From JABDIP01 sp965237625 (GTDB lineage: Bacteria > Pseudomonadota > Alphaproteobacteria > DSM-16000 > Inquilinaceae), in NCBI GenBank assembly GCA_965237625.1, contig CBDEGD010000012.1, positions 62,001 to 126,000 on the forward strand: 64,000 nt of DNA, read 5' to 3'. Made by a program: the position numbers and the translations under genes. The notes below the pieces were generated by a model. The model did no database searches. It was not told where the DNA came from and was given only the letters and a program-made list of their open reading frames with translations. Every line of letters begins with the position of its first letter. The stretch's first letter is position 1. Below are positions 17,564 to 26,416 of the stretch, in pieces.

Positions 17564-18232
17564 CTATCCCGGCTCTGCCCCGAAGCCCCGCGAAAGCGTG
17601 TCCGTCAGCTCTGCGAAACTCCCGACGACCATACACGCCCCCTGCTCTTCCAGCAGAGCGGGCTCATGATACCCCCAACCTACGCCGATCGCCGCCACGC
17701 CGGCCCGTTTGGCCATGATCATGTCGAAGGTGGTGTCGCCCACCATGACCGTCTCCGCCGCTGTCGCGCCCATGGCGGTCATGGCGCGCAGGATCAGCGT
17801 AGGGTCGGGCTTGCGGGGCGCATTGTCCGAGGGACGCAGATCGTCGAAATATTCGCGCCATGCGAAGTGATCGAGGCTTTGGTTCAGCCCATCCGCGCTC
17901 TTGCCCGTCACCACTCCCAATCGGTGGCCTTCCGCTTTCAATCGGGCCAGGGATTCGTGAGCCTCGGGGAATGCCTGCTCCAGATCGGGATCTGCGCGGC
18001 GGAACACGGGGGAATGTGCACGGTATTTCCGGGCTATGAACTGGCGGGTGTCGCTGGACAGGTCGGGCGCGAAGACCGCCAGCATGTCTTCGGGCTGAAG
18101 ACCGACGGTTGCGAGGATCGACTTGTCGTCAGGGCAGCGCAGCTCGCAATCGGCGAAGGCTTGCGCCATGGCGGCTATGACGTGCCGGCGGCTATCGACC
18201 AGCGTACCGTCGAAATCGAAGAGAACCAGCAC
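17564..18232 (-). CDS. HAD family hydrolase, phosphoglycolate phosphatase-like
   Basis: Haloacid-dehalogenase-type phosphatase of 222 residues. Motif I LFDFDGTLVDS, with the nucleophile Asp, stands at the N terminus; motif II VVTGKS, motif III PRKPDPTLI and motif IV MVGDTTFDMIMAKRAG follow, with a helical cap between I and II (Gph-like). The start is taken as GTG at 18230-18232, because motif I should begin within a few residues of the start and an AGGCAGGG site precedes it; an ATG at 18370 would add 46 unlikely residues. The substrate is unknown; phosphoglycolate and related sugar phosphates are typical. Confidence 0.88.
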   Translation of the reverse strand: MLVLFDFDGTLVDSRRHVIAAMAQAFADCELRCPDDKSILATVGLQPEDMLAVFAPDLSSDTRQFIARKYRAHSPVFRRADPDLEQAFPEAHESLARLKAEGHRLGVVTGKSADGLNQSLDHFAWREYFDDLRPSDNAPRKPDPTLILRAMTAMGATAAETVMVGDTTFDMIMAKRAGVAAIGVGWGYHEPALLEEQGACMVVGSFAELTDTLSRGFGAEPG

Positions 18233-18420
18233 CGCGCCCTGCCTGAAGCTGCTTGTATTTCGGCCGATGGGTCCGTGGAACGAAATGGACCCCGATCTCC
18301 CCGGCCTAACCTTTGGCGAAGGTGACGTCAACGGCCCTGGGTGGCCCCGGCCTACAGCCGATCGACGCACGCAAGGCTGACGGCCGGCATTCGTCGCGCC
18401 TCTATCGATCCTTCAACGGC

Positions 18421-19062
18421 CTAGGACCGATTCGTCAGCAGCTTGATCCCGGCGATGCAGAAGAACGCGCCCAGCGCGCCCTGGATCCAGCGTCGGGCCT
18501 TGCCGTAGAGGCGGACCATCGTGGTGGTGGAGAAGGTCAGGGCGTAGAGGCAGTGGATCGTGATCGACAGCGCGCCGGTGCCGATCACCAGGACGAGGCC
18601 GACCCAGAATGGCGCGTCGGCATGAAGTCCGAGAGAGATGATCGCTATCCAGGCCAGTGCGGCCTTTGGGTTGGTCATCTGGACGATGAAGCCACGCAAA
18701 TAGTATCGCGCCGGGCTTAGAGCCGGGCCGGAGGGCCTGACCGCCTCGATATCGTGGGTGGAGGCCGCCGAGCGGAAGGATTTGTATGCCAGCCACAGCA
18801 GATAGACCCCGCCGACGATCTTGATGATCGTCAGCGCGCCCGCATAGGCCGCCAGCAGCGCCGACAGCCCGGCCACGGTCATCGTCGCCCAGCAGACCGA
18901 CCCGGTGCCGACGCCCAGCGCCAGCGCCGCACCCGATCTCCGGCCAACGCTCATCGATGTGCCGATGACCGCGAGGATGTTCGGCCCCGGGCTCATGATC
19001 GACAGCAGGAACGCGGAAACCGCCAGGACGATGCCCGGCAGGTAGATCGATATCTGGTCCAT
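18421..19062 (-). CDS. LysE/RhtB family amino acid exporter
   Basis: Inner-membrane exporter of 213 residues with about six membrane helices. The family signature SPGPNILAVIGTSMSVGRRSG is near residue 24-44, and GFIVQMTNPKAALAWIAII in the middle holds the conserved NPK turn. RhtB-type proteins export amino acids such as homoserine or threonine; the substrate here is not apparent. The gene stands alone between an HAD phosphatase and a DCC protein on the same strand, with about 100-190 bases on either side. Confidence 0.9.
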   Translation of the reverse strand: MDQISIYLPGIVLAVSAFLLSIMSPGPNILAVIGTSMSVGRRSGAALALGVGTGSVCWATMTVAGLSALLAAYAGALTIIKIVGGVYLLWLAYKSFRSAASTHDIEAVRPSGPALSPARYYLRGFIVQMTNPKAALAWIAIISLGLHADAPFWVGLVLVIGTGALSITIHCLYALTFSTTTMVRLYGKARRWIQGALGAFFCIAGIKLLTNRS

Positions 19063-19161
19063 GCCCTCTCCTCTTCCGGCCCGGATTATCGGCCTGGCAA
19101 AGGGTTAGCACGGGGCTGCTGACACCCTGATGTCAGGAGTGACCGCCGCAGGTATCCAAAA

Positions 19162-19609
19162 CTACCGCGGTCCGGCCGACGGTTCGCCGTGATCCAAGAA
19201 CCGCTCTGTCAGATCCGAATTCGGGATCCAGCAGACGTCGCGCTTGCCGAACATGCGGTAGCGGCGGCTGCCGATCCAGTCATAGAGCCAGTCGCGGATC
19301 GGGCGCGGGATGACCAGGAATACCGCGAGCAGCGGCCACAACCCGTCAAGCCGCCAGGCAGTGCGCAAAGCGGCGGAGGATTTGCGATAGGTCTTGCCGT
19401 CGGCCACCAGCACGACCGAACCAAGCCGGCCGCCCTGCTCGATGCCGGGTCCGAGGATCCGTTCGGCGACCGGGGATTGCAGCGAGGCGAAGTGGAACCG
19501 CCGGCGGGCATCCTTCGCGATCACGAACCGCACGCTTGCGGTGCACAGATTGCACACCGCCGTCGAACAGGATGATCGGGCCCTGCTGCTGTTCAGCAGT
19601 CCAGGTCAC
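19162..19609 (-). pseudogene. DCC family (DUF393) thiol-disulfide oxidoreductase, frameshifted
   Basis: DCC proteins carry FDGxCxxC at the N terminus and are often linked to HTTM/carboxylase-like membrane proteins, as here. From GTG at 19607-19609 the frame reads TWTAEQQQGPIILFDG, then loses register; from 19557 another frame continues VCNLCTASVRFVIAKD to the normal end. The expected FDGVCNLC is restored if one G of GGCGGTG (19557-19558) is removed. This is either a single-base insertion or a sequencing error. The gene overlaps the end of the carboxylase C-terminal gene by 17 bases. If the second frame is translated alone from GTG 19557, the first Cys is kept but the strand before it is lost. 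Confidence 0.78.
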
Positions 19610-20135
19610 GTCGGTGAGTCCTGGCCGGCGGACGTTCGAAGGGCTGCTCCAACGGCAAAATCCAGTCGGCATGGGCCAGATCGCGTTCAATCAACATCAA
19701 ATCCCGCTCCGGGTCGATCAATAGGGCCGCCGGACGACCATTCAGCGAGGCACAGGCGCGGACCCGCACCTCGATCCCTTCGAGGCCCTCCTGCTCCGCG
19801 AACAGCCGGGCGATGTAGTGGGCATATTGCAGGATCATGTCAGGCCGGCTGGCGACCTTGCCCGCCTGGTGCCGGTCCAATAGATCGTGGGGAGTGATGT
19901 CCCATTCAATACCGGTCGCCGGATCACGAACCCTGAACACCGCCTGCGACCGCTTGTCCCGCAGCTTCATCATCCAGGAGAACCGATGGCCTTCCTCGGT
20001 CCAACTCGGATTGCCCGGATACGCCAAATGGCGCAACGGGTAGAGGATCTGGAAACCGAACCAGATCACAATGAAGCTGAGCAACACGACCTTCGCCGTC
20101 CTGGAGGGCGTGTATTGCTTGGCGACGCTAGACAT
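19593..20135 (-). CDS. Vitamin K-dependent gamma-carboxylase-like protein, C-terminal part encoded separately
   Basis: Protein of 180 residues equal to the last third of HTTM/VKG-carboxylase proteins. It opens with one membrane helix (VVLLSFIVIWFGFQILYPL), then the hallmark LRHLAYPGNPSWTEEGHRFSWMMKLRDK and a lumenal-type domain ending ACASLNGRPAALLIDPERDL. In relatives this follows the HTTM domain in one chain. Here it has its own ATG, overlapping the upstream stop by 8 bases (ATGTCTAG). The pair could form a two-chain enzyme by coupled translation, or the split may be recent. Confidence 0.82.
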   Translation of the reverse strand: MSSVAKQYTPSRTAKVVLLSFIVIWFGFQILYPLRHLAYPGNPSWTEEGHRFSWMMKLRDKRSQAVFRVRDPATGIEWDITPHDLLDRHQAGKVASRPDMILQYAHYIARLFAEQEGLEGIEVRVRACASLNGRPAALLIDPERDLMLIERDLAHADWILPLEQPFERPPARTHRRDLDC

Positions 20136-21105
20136 CGGCCGTCTTCTCCGCGGCCGCTGCCACCCGGCCGATCTTGCGCCACATCCAGCGCCAGACCTGA
20201 CGCGGCCAGTCCGGGTCGAAGAACATCATGGTGCCGGCCATGGTGATCCAGGGGAAAATACCGATCTGGAACATGAAATGGTTCGACAGATGGAAGGCGA
20301 AATAGACCACGGTCACGTAAATTCGCGTGCGCCGGAACAGCAATAGCGGGGCCCCGAGAATATGCAGCCCGATCGATCCGTATGAGGCGGTCGCCACCAC
20401 CCAATCCTCGTTGAACAACGCGCCGATGAAAGGCGCATCGTCGCGCCGCGCCAGCCACATGCCCAGCGGCTCCAGCCGCAGCCAGTCGGCATTCACCTTG
20501 ACGATGCCGGCATAGAGGTACAGCACCTCGAACTGGCAGCGGAAGATCCAGGTCGACCACATCGGCACGGTCCTGTCGCCGCCCTTTTTGCCCCCTTTAC
20601 CGCCGGGGCCGAATTTCGAGCGCAGCCACGCATCGACCGAATAGGTCTGGCTCGCCGGCACCAGGATCATCAGGAAGGCGACAATCATGACCAGGTAGAA
20701 ATGGTTGAGATAGCGCGCCTGGTCGAGCAGGAAGATGTAGCTGAAGGCGAAGAAGAACACCGTCATGGCCAAGCGATAGAACAGCCCGATCGTGATCATC
20801 AGCGACAGCACCGCCAATAGCACGAAATGCCAGTACATGCCGTCGCCGGGCCACGGATGAACCCATTCGAAGCCGTAATATTTGAATTGGAATTCCGGAC
20901 GGATGAAGTAGCGCGCGATCCAGCCATGGTCCCAGAAGCGCCAGCATTCCACGAGCATGATGACGCCGAACGCCACGCGCAGGAATACCAGCCCCGCTGA
21001 ATCCACCGGCGCGAACAAACCATCGGCCCAGCGATTGATCGCCGCCGAAGACGTCCGTGTCCATGGTGCCCGCGAAGTCGACCCGCCGGCCTTGGTCGCA
21101 GCCAT
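20128..21105 (-). CDS. HTTM domain membrane protein, N-terminal part of a gamma-carboxylase-like enzyme
   Basis: Polytopic membrane protein of 325 residues with the HTTM fold shared with vitamin K-dependent gamma-carboxylase. Conserved segments are LDQARYLNHFYLVMI (His of the active region), QFEVLYLYAGIVKVNADWLRLEPL (Lys equivalent to the catalytic base of the human enzyme, by motif position) and YFAFHLSNHFMFQIGIFPW. Normal single-chain homologues run on for about 150 residues; here these come from the next gene. Bacterial members are widespread but their substrate is unknown. A DCC protein gene follows, which is a recurrent neighbour. Confidence 0.86.
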   Translation of the reverse strand: MAATKAGGSTSRAPWTRTSSAAINRWADGLFAPVDSAGLVFLRVAFGVIMLVECWRFWDHGWIARYFIRPEFQFKYYGFEWVHPWPGDGMYWHFVLLAVLSLMITIGLFYRLAMTVFFFAFSYIFLLDQARYLNHFYLVMIVAFLMILVPASQTYSVDAWLRSKFGPGGKGGKKGGDRTVPMWSTWIFRCQFEVLYLYAGIVKVNADWLRLEPLGMWLARRDDAPFIGALFNEDWVVATASYGSIGLHILGAPLLLFRRTRIYVTVVYFAFHLSNHFMFQIGIFPWITMAGTMMFFDPDWPRQVWRWMWRKIGRVAAAAEKTADV

Positions 21106-21200
21106 TTTAATCCCCGAGCGCTAACGACACCCCATTCTTGGCCGAACCCGCGAAAACGGCAACCGTTGGTGATCAATTTTTCCGGTTGGGTTTCTCCCGA

Positions 21201-21686
21201 TTAGCTTCCGGCGGCCAGTGATGCCGGCGAGAACAGCACGCTGAACTGCTCGCACCAGATGACGACGGAATGGTAACGGTCGATCTCGGCCGTGTCGGGG
21301 ATCGGGTAGATCTGGTCTCCGATATTGCCCTTCAACGGACCCAGCGACAGCCATTCGCTGGCGCTGACCTCCCGGGACGATGCCGGATTGTCGGCGGTGA
21401 TCAGCCAGACCTTCAGATCGGGCCCGTTGGTGACCTCGAACTCGCTGAGGCGCAGTAGGTGGGAGCCGTCGGCGGTCTGCAGGATTTCCGCCCGGCCCTG
21501 GCCGCGATGGGTCCGGTCGGCATCGCTGAACCGGCCTTCCCTGACGAGGGTCAGAGACACATCTTCCGGCAGGAACTCCGCGACCTCGCGGTCGATCCAA
21601 AGGGGCGAGGCCAGATACCAGAACGCATTGCCGGCGGCAAAGCCGATGAGAAAGACGGGAACGGCGATCTTCAGGAAGCGAAACAT
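21201..21686 (-). CDS. DM13 domain protein, membrane anchored
   Basis: Protein of 161 residues with an N-terminal anchor or signal (FLKIAVPVFLIGFAAGNAFWYL) and a DM13 domain from about residue 50: VREGRFSDADRTHRGQGRAEI, LLRLSEFEVTNGPDLKVWLI, LGPLKGNIGDQIYPIPD and SVVIWCEQFSVLFSPASL, including the single conserved Cys of the CxxF-type segment. DM13 domains are proposed to act in extracytoplasmic redox reactions. It lies about 100 bases downstream of, and on the same strand as, nothing obvious; the HTTM operon begins 96 bases beyond its end, so joint transcription is possible. Confidence 0.85.
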   Translation of the reverse strand: MFRFLKIAVPVFLIGFAAGNAFWYLASPLWIDREVAEFLPEDVSLTLVREGRFSDADRTHRGQGRAEILQTADGSHLLRLSEFEVTNGPDLKVWLITADNPASSREVSASEWLSLGPLKGNIGDQIYPIPDTAEIDRYHSVVIWCEQFSVLFSPASLAAGS

Positions 21687-21927
21687 GACGGTGTCCTTTG
21701 TCGAGTTACGCCCGGCTGTCTCCAACCACTCGCATCCGGCCGGTGAACGAAGTCGGGGCGTGCGGAGGAAATGCTGAGGCAACGCATACCTGGCTGCCCC
21801 ACCCCGTCTCTGCAAATCGCGTTCGATGGCAAGACCGTGACCTGCCCGTGAGGATCTGCCCGATGACAGTGACGGCTCTCTGGACATTCCGCGTTTTGCT
21901 GTAGACCGTGAAGGTCAGACTTGCGAG

Positions 21928-22992
21928 ATGAGAGCCATGAGTGTTTGCGATCCAGAGACCCTGACAAGCATTCTCGACCGGTTTCCCCGGGTATCGGTGG
22001 CCCATGTGCCGACGCCGCTGGAGCCGATGGGCAATCTGGGACGCCGGCTGGGACTAGATCTGCATGTCAAACGCGACGATTGCACCGGCCTTGCCTTCGG
22101 CGGCAACAAGGTCCGGCAGTTGGAGTTCTATCTCGGCGCGGCGCTTGATGAGGGCGCCGATACGATCCTGATCACCGGGGCGGTGCAGTCGAACTACGCG
22201 CGGACCGCCGCCGCCATGGCCCGGCGCTTCGGCCTCGACTGCCATGTCCAACTCGAGGAGCGCGTGCCGGGTGTAGACCCTTTGCACAGCAGCTCGGGCA
22301 ACGTCCTGCTCGACCGGCTGCTGGGCGCGACGATCCACCTGTATCCCGACGGCGAAGATGAGGATGGCGCGGATGCCAGCGTATCGGGCATCGCCGAAGC
22401 GCTTCGTGCGCAGGGCCGGCGGCCTTACATCATTCCGCTCAGCCCGAATGCCCCGCCGCTCGGCGCGCTGGGCTATGTGCGGTCGGCGATGGAACTCATC
22501 GACCAGATCAAGGAGCAATCCCTTGGCATCGACGAAATCGTCGTGGCCTCGGGAAGCGCCTTCACCCATGCCGGACTGCTCTACGGCCTGCGCATCCTCG
22601 GCCATGACGTCCCGGTGCTGGGCATTTGCGTCCGCCGGGAGGCCGGGCGTCAGACCGAACGCGTGACGCAGAGGGTCCGGGATGTCGGCGACATGCTCGG
22701 ATTGCCGATGACACCGGAATCCGCCGATATACGGCTGTTCGACGGCGTTCTGGCGCCCGGATACGGGCAGCTCAATCCACAGGTCACCGAGGCCATCTCG
22801 ATGACCGCGCAGGCCGAAGGGCTGTTTCTCGACCCGGTCTACACCGGCAGGGCGATGGCCGGGCTGATCGCCCTCGTACGCTCGGGCGGGCTGTCCGGCA
22901 AGCGTGTCCTCTTCCTGCATACCGGCGGCCAGCCGGCACTGTTCGCCTATGGCGACAAATTGTTACCGGAGGAGCCGCCTACCGCCCTGTGA
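21928..22992 (+). CDS. D-cysteine desulfhydrase / 1-aminocyclopropane-1-carboxylate deaminase family PLP enzyme
   Basis: Fold-type II PLP enzyme of 354 residues. The Schiff-base Lys is in FGGNKVRQLEFYLG (near residue 62), the Ser/Asn carboxylate site in TGAVQSNYARTAAAMARR, and the C-terminal VYTGRAMAGLIALVRSG and LFLHTGGQPALFAY are typical of DcyD/ACC deaminase. The family breaks down D-cysteine to pyruvate, H2S and ammonia, or ACC to 2-oxobutyrate; the two cannot be told apart here without residue-level alignment. A second ATG lies three codons in. The 3' end overlaps that of the convergent enoyl-CoA hydratase gene by 14 bases. Confidence 0.88.
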   Translation: MRAMSVCDPETLTSILDRFPRVSVAHVPTPLEPMGNLGRRLGLDLHVKRDDCTGLAFGGNKVRQLEFYLGAALDEGADTILITGAVQSNYARTAAAMARRFGLDCHVQLEERVPGVDPLHSSSGNVLLDRLLGATIHLYPDGEDEDGADASVSGIAEALRAQGRRPYIIPLSPNAPPLGALGYVRSAMELIDQIKEQSLGIDEIVVASGSAFTHAGLLYGLRILGHDVPVLGICVRREAGRQTERVTQRVRDVGDMLGLPMTPESADIRLFDGVLAPGYGQLNPQVTEAISMTAQAEGLFLDPVYTGRAMAGLIALVRSGGLSGKRVLFLHTGGQPALFAYGDKLLPEEPPTAL

Positions 22993-23752
22993 AGTCAGGC
23001 TTGCGCTTTTCCAGGAACGCGGCGATGCCCTCGCGGCGGTCTTCGGTGGCGAATGTCAGCGCGAAGGCCTTGCGTTCGAAGGCGAGGCCGTCGGCCAGAA
23101 GGGCGTCTGAGGCGCGCAGCACGGCTTCTTTTGCAAGACGCACAGCCACCGGCGATTTTGCGGCGATCTTCACCGCCAGTTCCAGCGCGCGCGGAATCGT
23201 CTGATCGTCCGCCACGACTTCCGCCACCAGACCGGCTGCCAGGGCCGTCGGCGCGTCGATCAACTCACCGGCGAGGGTCATCTTCATCGCCATCGGCTTG
23301 CCGACAAGCTGGGTCAGGCGTTGGGTGCCGCCGGAGCCGGCGATGAGGCCGAGATTGATCTCCGGCTGGCCGAAGCGGGCCCCCTCGCCCGCGATAATGA
23401 TGTCGGCCTGCATCGCCAACTCGTTGCCGCCGCCCAGGCAGAAGCCGTTCACAGCCGCGATCAACGGCTTGGGGAAGCGTGAGATGGCGGCACGGAGGTC
23501 GGCACGCCGGCTGGTCAGGACCTGGACGGCGGTCAGATCCGCCATCTCCTTGATGTCCGATCCGGCGGCGAAGAAAGTCTCACCGCCGGTCAGCACCACG
23601 ACGCGAATGTCGTCACCCGACCCGGCATCCGCCAAGGCGTCGACCAGTCCCTGCAGCACCGCCAGATTGAGCGCATTGCGCGCCTCGGGCCGGTTGAGGG
23701 TGATCCGCAGCACCCGCTCGGCGGGACGGTCGAGGAGAAGGACATCGGTCAT
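22979..23752 (-). CDS. Enoyl-CoA hydratase/isomerase family protein
   Basis: Crotonase-fold enzyme of 257 residues that adds water to 2-enoyl-CoA esters in beta-oxidation or aromatic-acid breakdown. Both catalytic Glu positions are kept: NGFCLGGGNELAMQAD and GQPEINLGLIAGSGGTQRL. The oxyanion-hole segment is FFAAGSDIKEMADL. The ATG at 23750-23752 was chosen since the family usually starts a few residues before the first beta strand (VLLLDRPAERVLRITLNRPEARNAL); an upstream ATG would add 26 basic residues. The best-fitting relatives are PaaF/Crt-like hydratases. Confidence 0.93.
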   Translation of the reverse strand: MTDVLLLDRPAERVLRITLNRPEARNALNLAVLQGLVDALADAGSGDDIRVVVLTGGETFFAAGSDIKEMADLTAVQVLTSRRADLRAAISRFPKPLIAAVNGFCLGGGNELAMQADIIIAGEGARFGQPEINLGLIAGSGGTQRLTQLVGKPMAMKMTLAGELIDAPTALAAGLVAEVVADDQTIPRALELAVKIAAKSPVAVRLAKEAVLRASDALLADGLAFERKAFALTFATEDRREGIAAFLEKRKPDFTGR

Positions 23753-23830
23753 TTTCGGACACCTATCGGGATTCTTGGAACGCCGCATCCTAGCGGCAAC
23801 TCGGTTCCGGCCGCCAAGACTTCGCGGCAA

Positions 23831-24367
23831 TCAGTCCGGCGCCTCGCCAGCAAGGGATCGCGCCCGCGTCATTCGGCGGCGTGACCTCAGGAAGAGCGCC
23901 AGAGCGCCTCCGCAAAGCAGCAGTTCGAGAAGGAAGGTCCAATGCAGGACGAAGTTCCACACCCACCAGCCATAACGAGCCGGCACGTCGAACATCACCA
24001 CGCTCTCCGCCGAGAACGGATAGAACCACAAGACATGGCCGACGACGGTATCCAGAATCAGATGCAGGAAGATGTTGGCATGGAACACCAGCCAGGCCGG
24101 CAACAGTGCCGGATGGCGCGCCATGAGCGCGAGAGCCAGTGTCGGCGCCGACACGGCGACCCAGAAAGCCGGCAGATGCGGCCAGTAGTGATGATGCAAT
24201 GTCTGACGATTGTCGATCAGGTAGAAATAGACCAGATCGGCATCCGGCAGCACCGAGGCGACAAGGCCGAGCACGAGCAGCCGCCGGGTCGTGACATCGA
24301 TCGGCGACCGCCCCGTCAGCAGTCGGCGTGTCACTATGTAGCCGGCCGGAATGTGTGCAACGAACAT
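23831..24367 (-). CDS. YdjM-like membrane-bound hydrolase family protein (DUF457-like)
   Basis: Inner-membrane protein of 178 residues with about four to five helices and polar His/Asp clusters typical of the LexA-regulated YdjM family of presumed metal-dependent hydrolases: FVAHIPAGYIV at the start, LPDADLVYFYLI, LHHHYWPHLPAFWVA and LILDTVVGHVLWFYPFS. The conserved His/Asp positions would sit at the membrane surface and bind metal. No activity has been shown for this family to my knowledge. Its start lies within the divergent promoter region shared with glutaryl-CoA dehydrogenase. Confidence 0.82.
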   Translation of the reverse strand: MFVAHIPAGYIVTRRLLTGRSPIDVTTRRLLVLGLVASVLPDADLVYFYLIDNRQTLHHHYWPHLPAFWVAVSAPTLALALMARHPALLPAWLVFHANIFLHLILDTVVGHVLWFYPFSAESVVMFDVPARYGWWVWNFVLHWTFLLELLLCGGALALFLRSRRRMTRARSLAGEAPD

Positions 24368-24564
24368 GGCGCCGATACTCAGCCAGCGTAATGCGGCAAG
24401 ACTGTGCCGCGGCGATCAGTCCGCTATGAACGTCACATTGTATCGCCCGATCTGGCGGGCGGGGTCGCACCGTCCTATAAGGACGGCGAGATGACAAATT
24501 TCCGGCCGGCGGCGACGATGTTTATTCTCGCCACCGGCGCTGGAACGACCAGAAGGAGACACCC

Positions 24565-25770
24565 ATGGCGCAACCGGCCGCAGTGCAGTCGGGGGCCGGC
24601 AAACGACCGGCCTTCCAGTGGGAGGACCCGCTGCTGCTGGAAGATCAGCTGAGCGAGGAAGAGCGCCTGGTCCGCGACAGCGCCCGCGCCTATTGCCAGG
24701 ACAAGCTGATGCCCCGCGTGCTGGAGGCCAATCGGAACGAGGTCTTCCATCGCGAGATCATGACCGAGATGGGCGAGCTCGGCTTCCTCGGTGCCACCAT
24801 CGACGACTATGGCTGCGCCGGGGTGAACTACACCTGCTATGGGCTGATCGCCCGGGAGGTGGAGCGGGTCGACAGCGGCTATCGCTCGGCCATGTCGGTG
24901 CAGTCCTCCCTGGTCATGCACCCGATCCACGCCTATGGCACCGAATCCCAGCGGCAGAAATACCTGCCCAAGCTGGCGAGCGGCGAATGGGTCGGCTGTT
25001 TCGGCCTGACCGAGCCCGATGCCGGCTCCGACCCCGGCGCCATGAAGACCCGCGCCAAATCGGTCAAGGGCGGCTATGCGCTGAGTGGGGCGAAGATGTG
25101 GATCACCAACTCGCCGATTGCCGATGTGTTCGTGGTCTGGGCCAAGGACGATACCGGCGCCATCCGCGGCTTCGTGCTGGAGAAGGGCATGAAGGGCCTC
25201 TCCGCGCCGAAGATCGAGGGCAAGTTCTCCCTGCGCGCCTCGACCACCGGCGAGATCGTTATGGATGAGGTCTTGGTGCCGGAAGACAATTTGCTGCCCA
25301 ATGTGTCCGGGCTGAAGGGCCCGTTCGGCTGCCTGAACAATGCCCGTTACGGCATCGCCTGGGGCGCCATGGGGGCGGCGGAGTTCTGCTGGCACGCGGC
25401 CCGGCAGTACACGCTCGACCGCACCATGTTCGGCCGTCCACTGGCCGGCACCCAGCTGATCCAGAAGAAGCTGGCCGACATGCAGACCGAGATCACGCTG
25501 GGCCTGCACGGCGCGCTCCGCCTGGGACGGCTGAAAGACGAGGGCCGCGCCGCGCCGGAGGCCATCAGCCTGATGAAGCGCAACAATTGCGGCAAGGCGC
25601 TCGACATCGCCCGGGTCGCCCGCGACATGCATGGCGGCAACGGCGTTGCCGATGAGTACCACGTGATCCGCCACGTGATGAACCTGGAGGCGGTCAACAC
25701 CTATGAGGGCACCCACGACGTGCACGCCCTGATCCTGGGCCGGGCGCAGACGGGGATCGCTGCGTTCTGA
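24565..25770 (+). CDS. gcdH: Glutaryl-CoA dehydrogenase
   Basis: FAD enzyme of 401 residues that oxidises and decarboxylates glutaryl-CoA to crotonyl-CoA in lysine, tryptophan and aromatic catabolism. The family-specific N terminus FQWEDPLLLEDQLSEEERLV, the FAD segment GCFGLTEPDAGSDPGAMKT, the substrate Arg region, and the catalytic Glu in NTYEGTHDVHALILGRAQTG near residue 380 are all present; these set GcdH apart from other acyl-CoA dehydrogenases. AAGGAG stands 8 bases before the ATG. With the nearby enoyl-CoA hydratase it could take glutaryl-CoA to 3-hydroxybutyryl-CoA. Confidence 0.95.
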   Translation: MAQPAAVQSGAGKRPAFQWEDPLLLEDQLSEEERLVRDSARAYCQDKLMPRVLEANRNEVFHREIMTEMGELGFLGATIDDYGCAGVNYTCYGLIAREVERVDSGYRSAMSVQSSLVMHPIHAYGTESQRQKYLPKLASGEWVGCFGLTEPDAGSDPGAMKTRAKSVKGGYALSGAKMWITNSPIADVFVVWAKDDTGAIRGFVLEKGMKGLSAPKIEGKFSLRASTTGEIVMDEVLVPEDNLLPNVSGLKGPFGCLNNARYGIAWGAMGAAEFCWHAARQYTLDRTMFGRPLAGTQLIQKKLADMQTEITLGLHGALRLGRLKDEGRAAPEAISLMKRNNCGKALDIARVARDMHGGNGVADEYHVIRHVMNLEAVNTYEGTHDVHALILGRAQTGIAAF

Positions 25771-25851
25771 GGCGCGGGCCGGTCCGTCGGGAGTTGCCCA
25801 CGGAGGCACAGAGGGAGATGACCTTCGCCTCCGACCCCTTCAACCCCTTGC

Positions 25852-25923
25852 TGTCATTCCCGCGAAGGCGGGAATCCAGGAAACGCGAGCTTTGACTGGG
25901 TTCCCGCCTTCGCGGGAATGACA
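25852..25923. repeat. Palindromic intergenic repeat, family B, copy 1
   Basis: TGTCATTCCCGCGAAGGCGG at the left pairs with CCGCCTTCGCGGGAATGACA at the right around a loop of about 30 bases. It follows the gcdH stop and may act as its transcription end. Family B copies recur at 36520 and 57565. Confidence 0.85.
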
Positions 25924-25934
25924 CAGGAGGGTAA

Positions 25935-26193
25935 TACCAAGTCCCGCTGATAATGACTCATTTGACCGGGTTGCGGTGACTGCCCGTCAGGCGCGGTTCG
26001 CGCGGCGGTGCAGCGCACCGCAAGCGGAGCGCAACGCAGCGGGCGGTCACCGCAGCCCGGCCTGCGGTGGTGCGTGGCGGCCTGCCGGGTGCGTTGCGGC
26101 CCTTGCCCGATGCGCTGCATCGCGCCGCGGACCGCGCCTGCCCGGCAGGCCGCCGCGCACCATCAAATGGGTCATTATCAGCGGGACTTGGTA
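25935..26193. mobile_element. MITE with IS630-type ends, 259 bp
   Basis: Non-coding element with inverted ends of about 30 bases, TACCAAGTCCCGCTGATAAT and continuing TGACTCATTT, mirrored at the right by AAATGGGTCATTATCAGCGG and ACTTGGTA. TAA flanks both sides (25932-25934 and 26194-26196). The TACCAA tip and the TGACTCATTT block at offset 20 are the same as in the IS630 element at 4141, so its transposase could move this element. The interior is very GC-rich with many CGC/GCG sub-repeats and no gene. Confidence 0.82.
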
Positions 26194-26302
26194 TAAGGGC
26201 AGAGCACGGTTCATTCCGCGTCTCTGTGGCCAACCGCCGATCATGCGGTGAGATTTCCGCCTCCACGCTTCCGGAACCAGACCTGAATCTCCGCTCAGAA
26301 AC

Positions 26303-26341
26303 GGGAAGCGCTCCCGAAGCCTTGGCCTCGGGAGCGCTCCA
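26303..26341. terminator. Hairpin upstream of the end of the anchor-I gene
   Basis: The arms GGAAGCGCTCCCGAAGCC and GGCCTCGGGAGCGCTCC can pair with one bulge. It lies about 75 bases beyond the stop of the minus-strand gene ending at 26417, at the right place for a terminator of that gene. Confidence 0.5.
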
Positions 26342-26416
26342 AACTCAGCACACTGTCTTGCCTGTCGTAATTGGACTTCAGCCCACATTACGGGGTCAGA
26401 TCGACAGTCTCTCCTT

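Noticed and set aside
24475..25809. Long open frame (444 codons) opposite glutaryl-CoA dehydrogenase
   Set aside because: A complementary-strand shadow of a strongly conserved gene; composition is His/Gln/Arg-rich and it has no start site.
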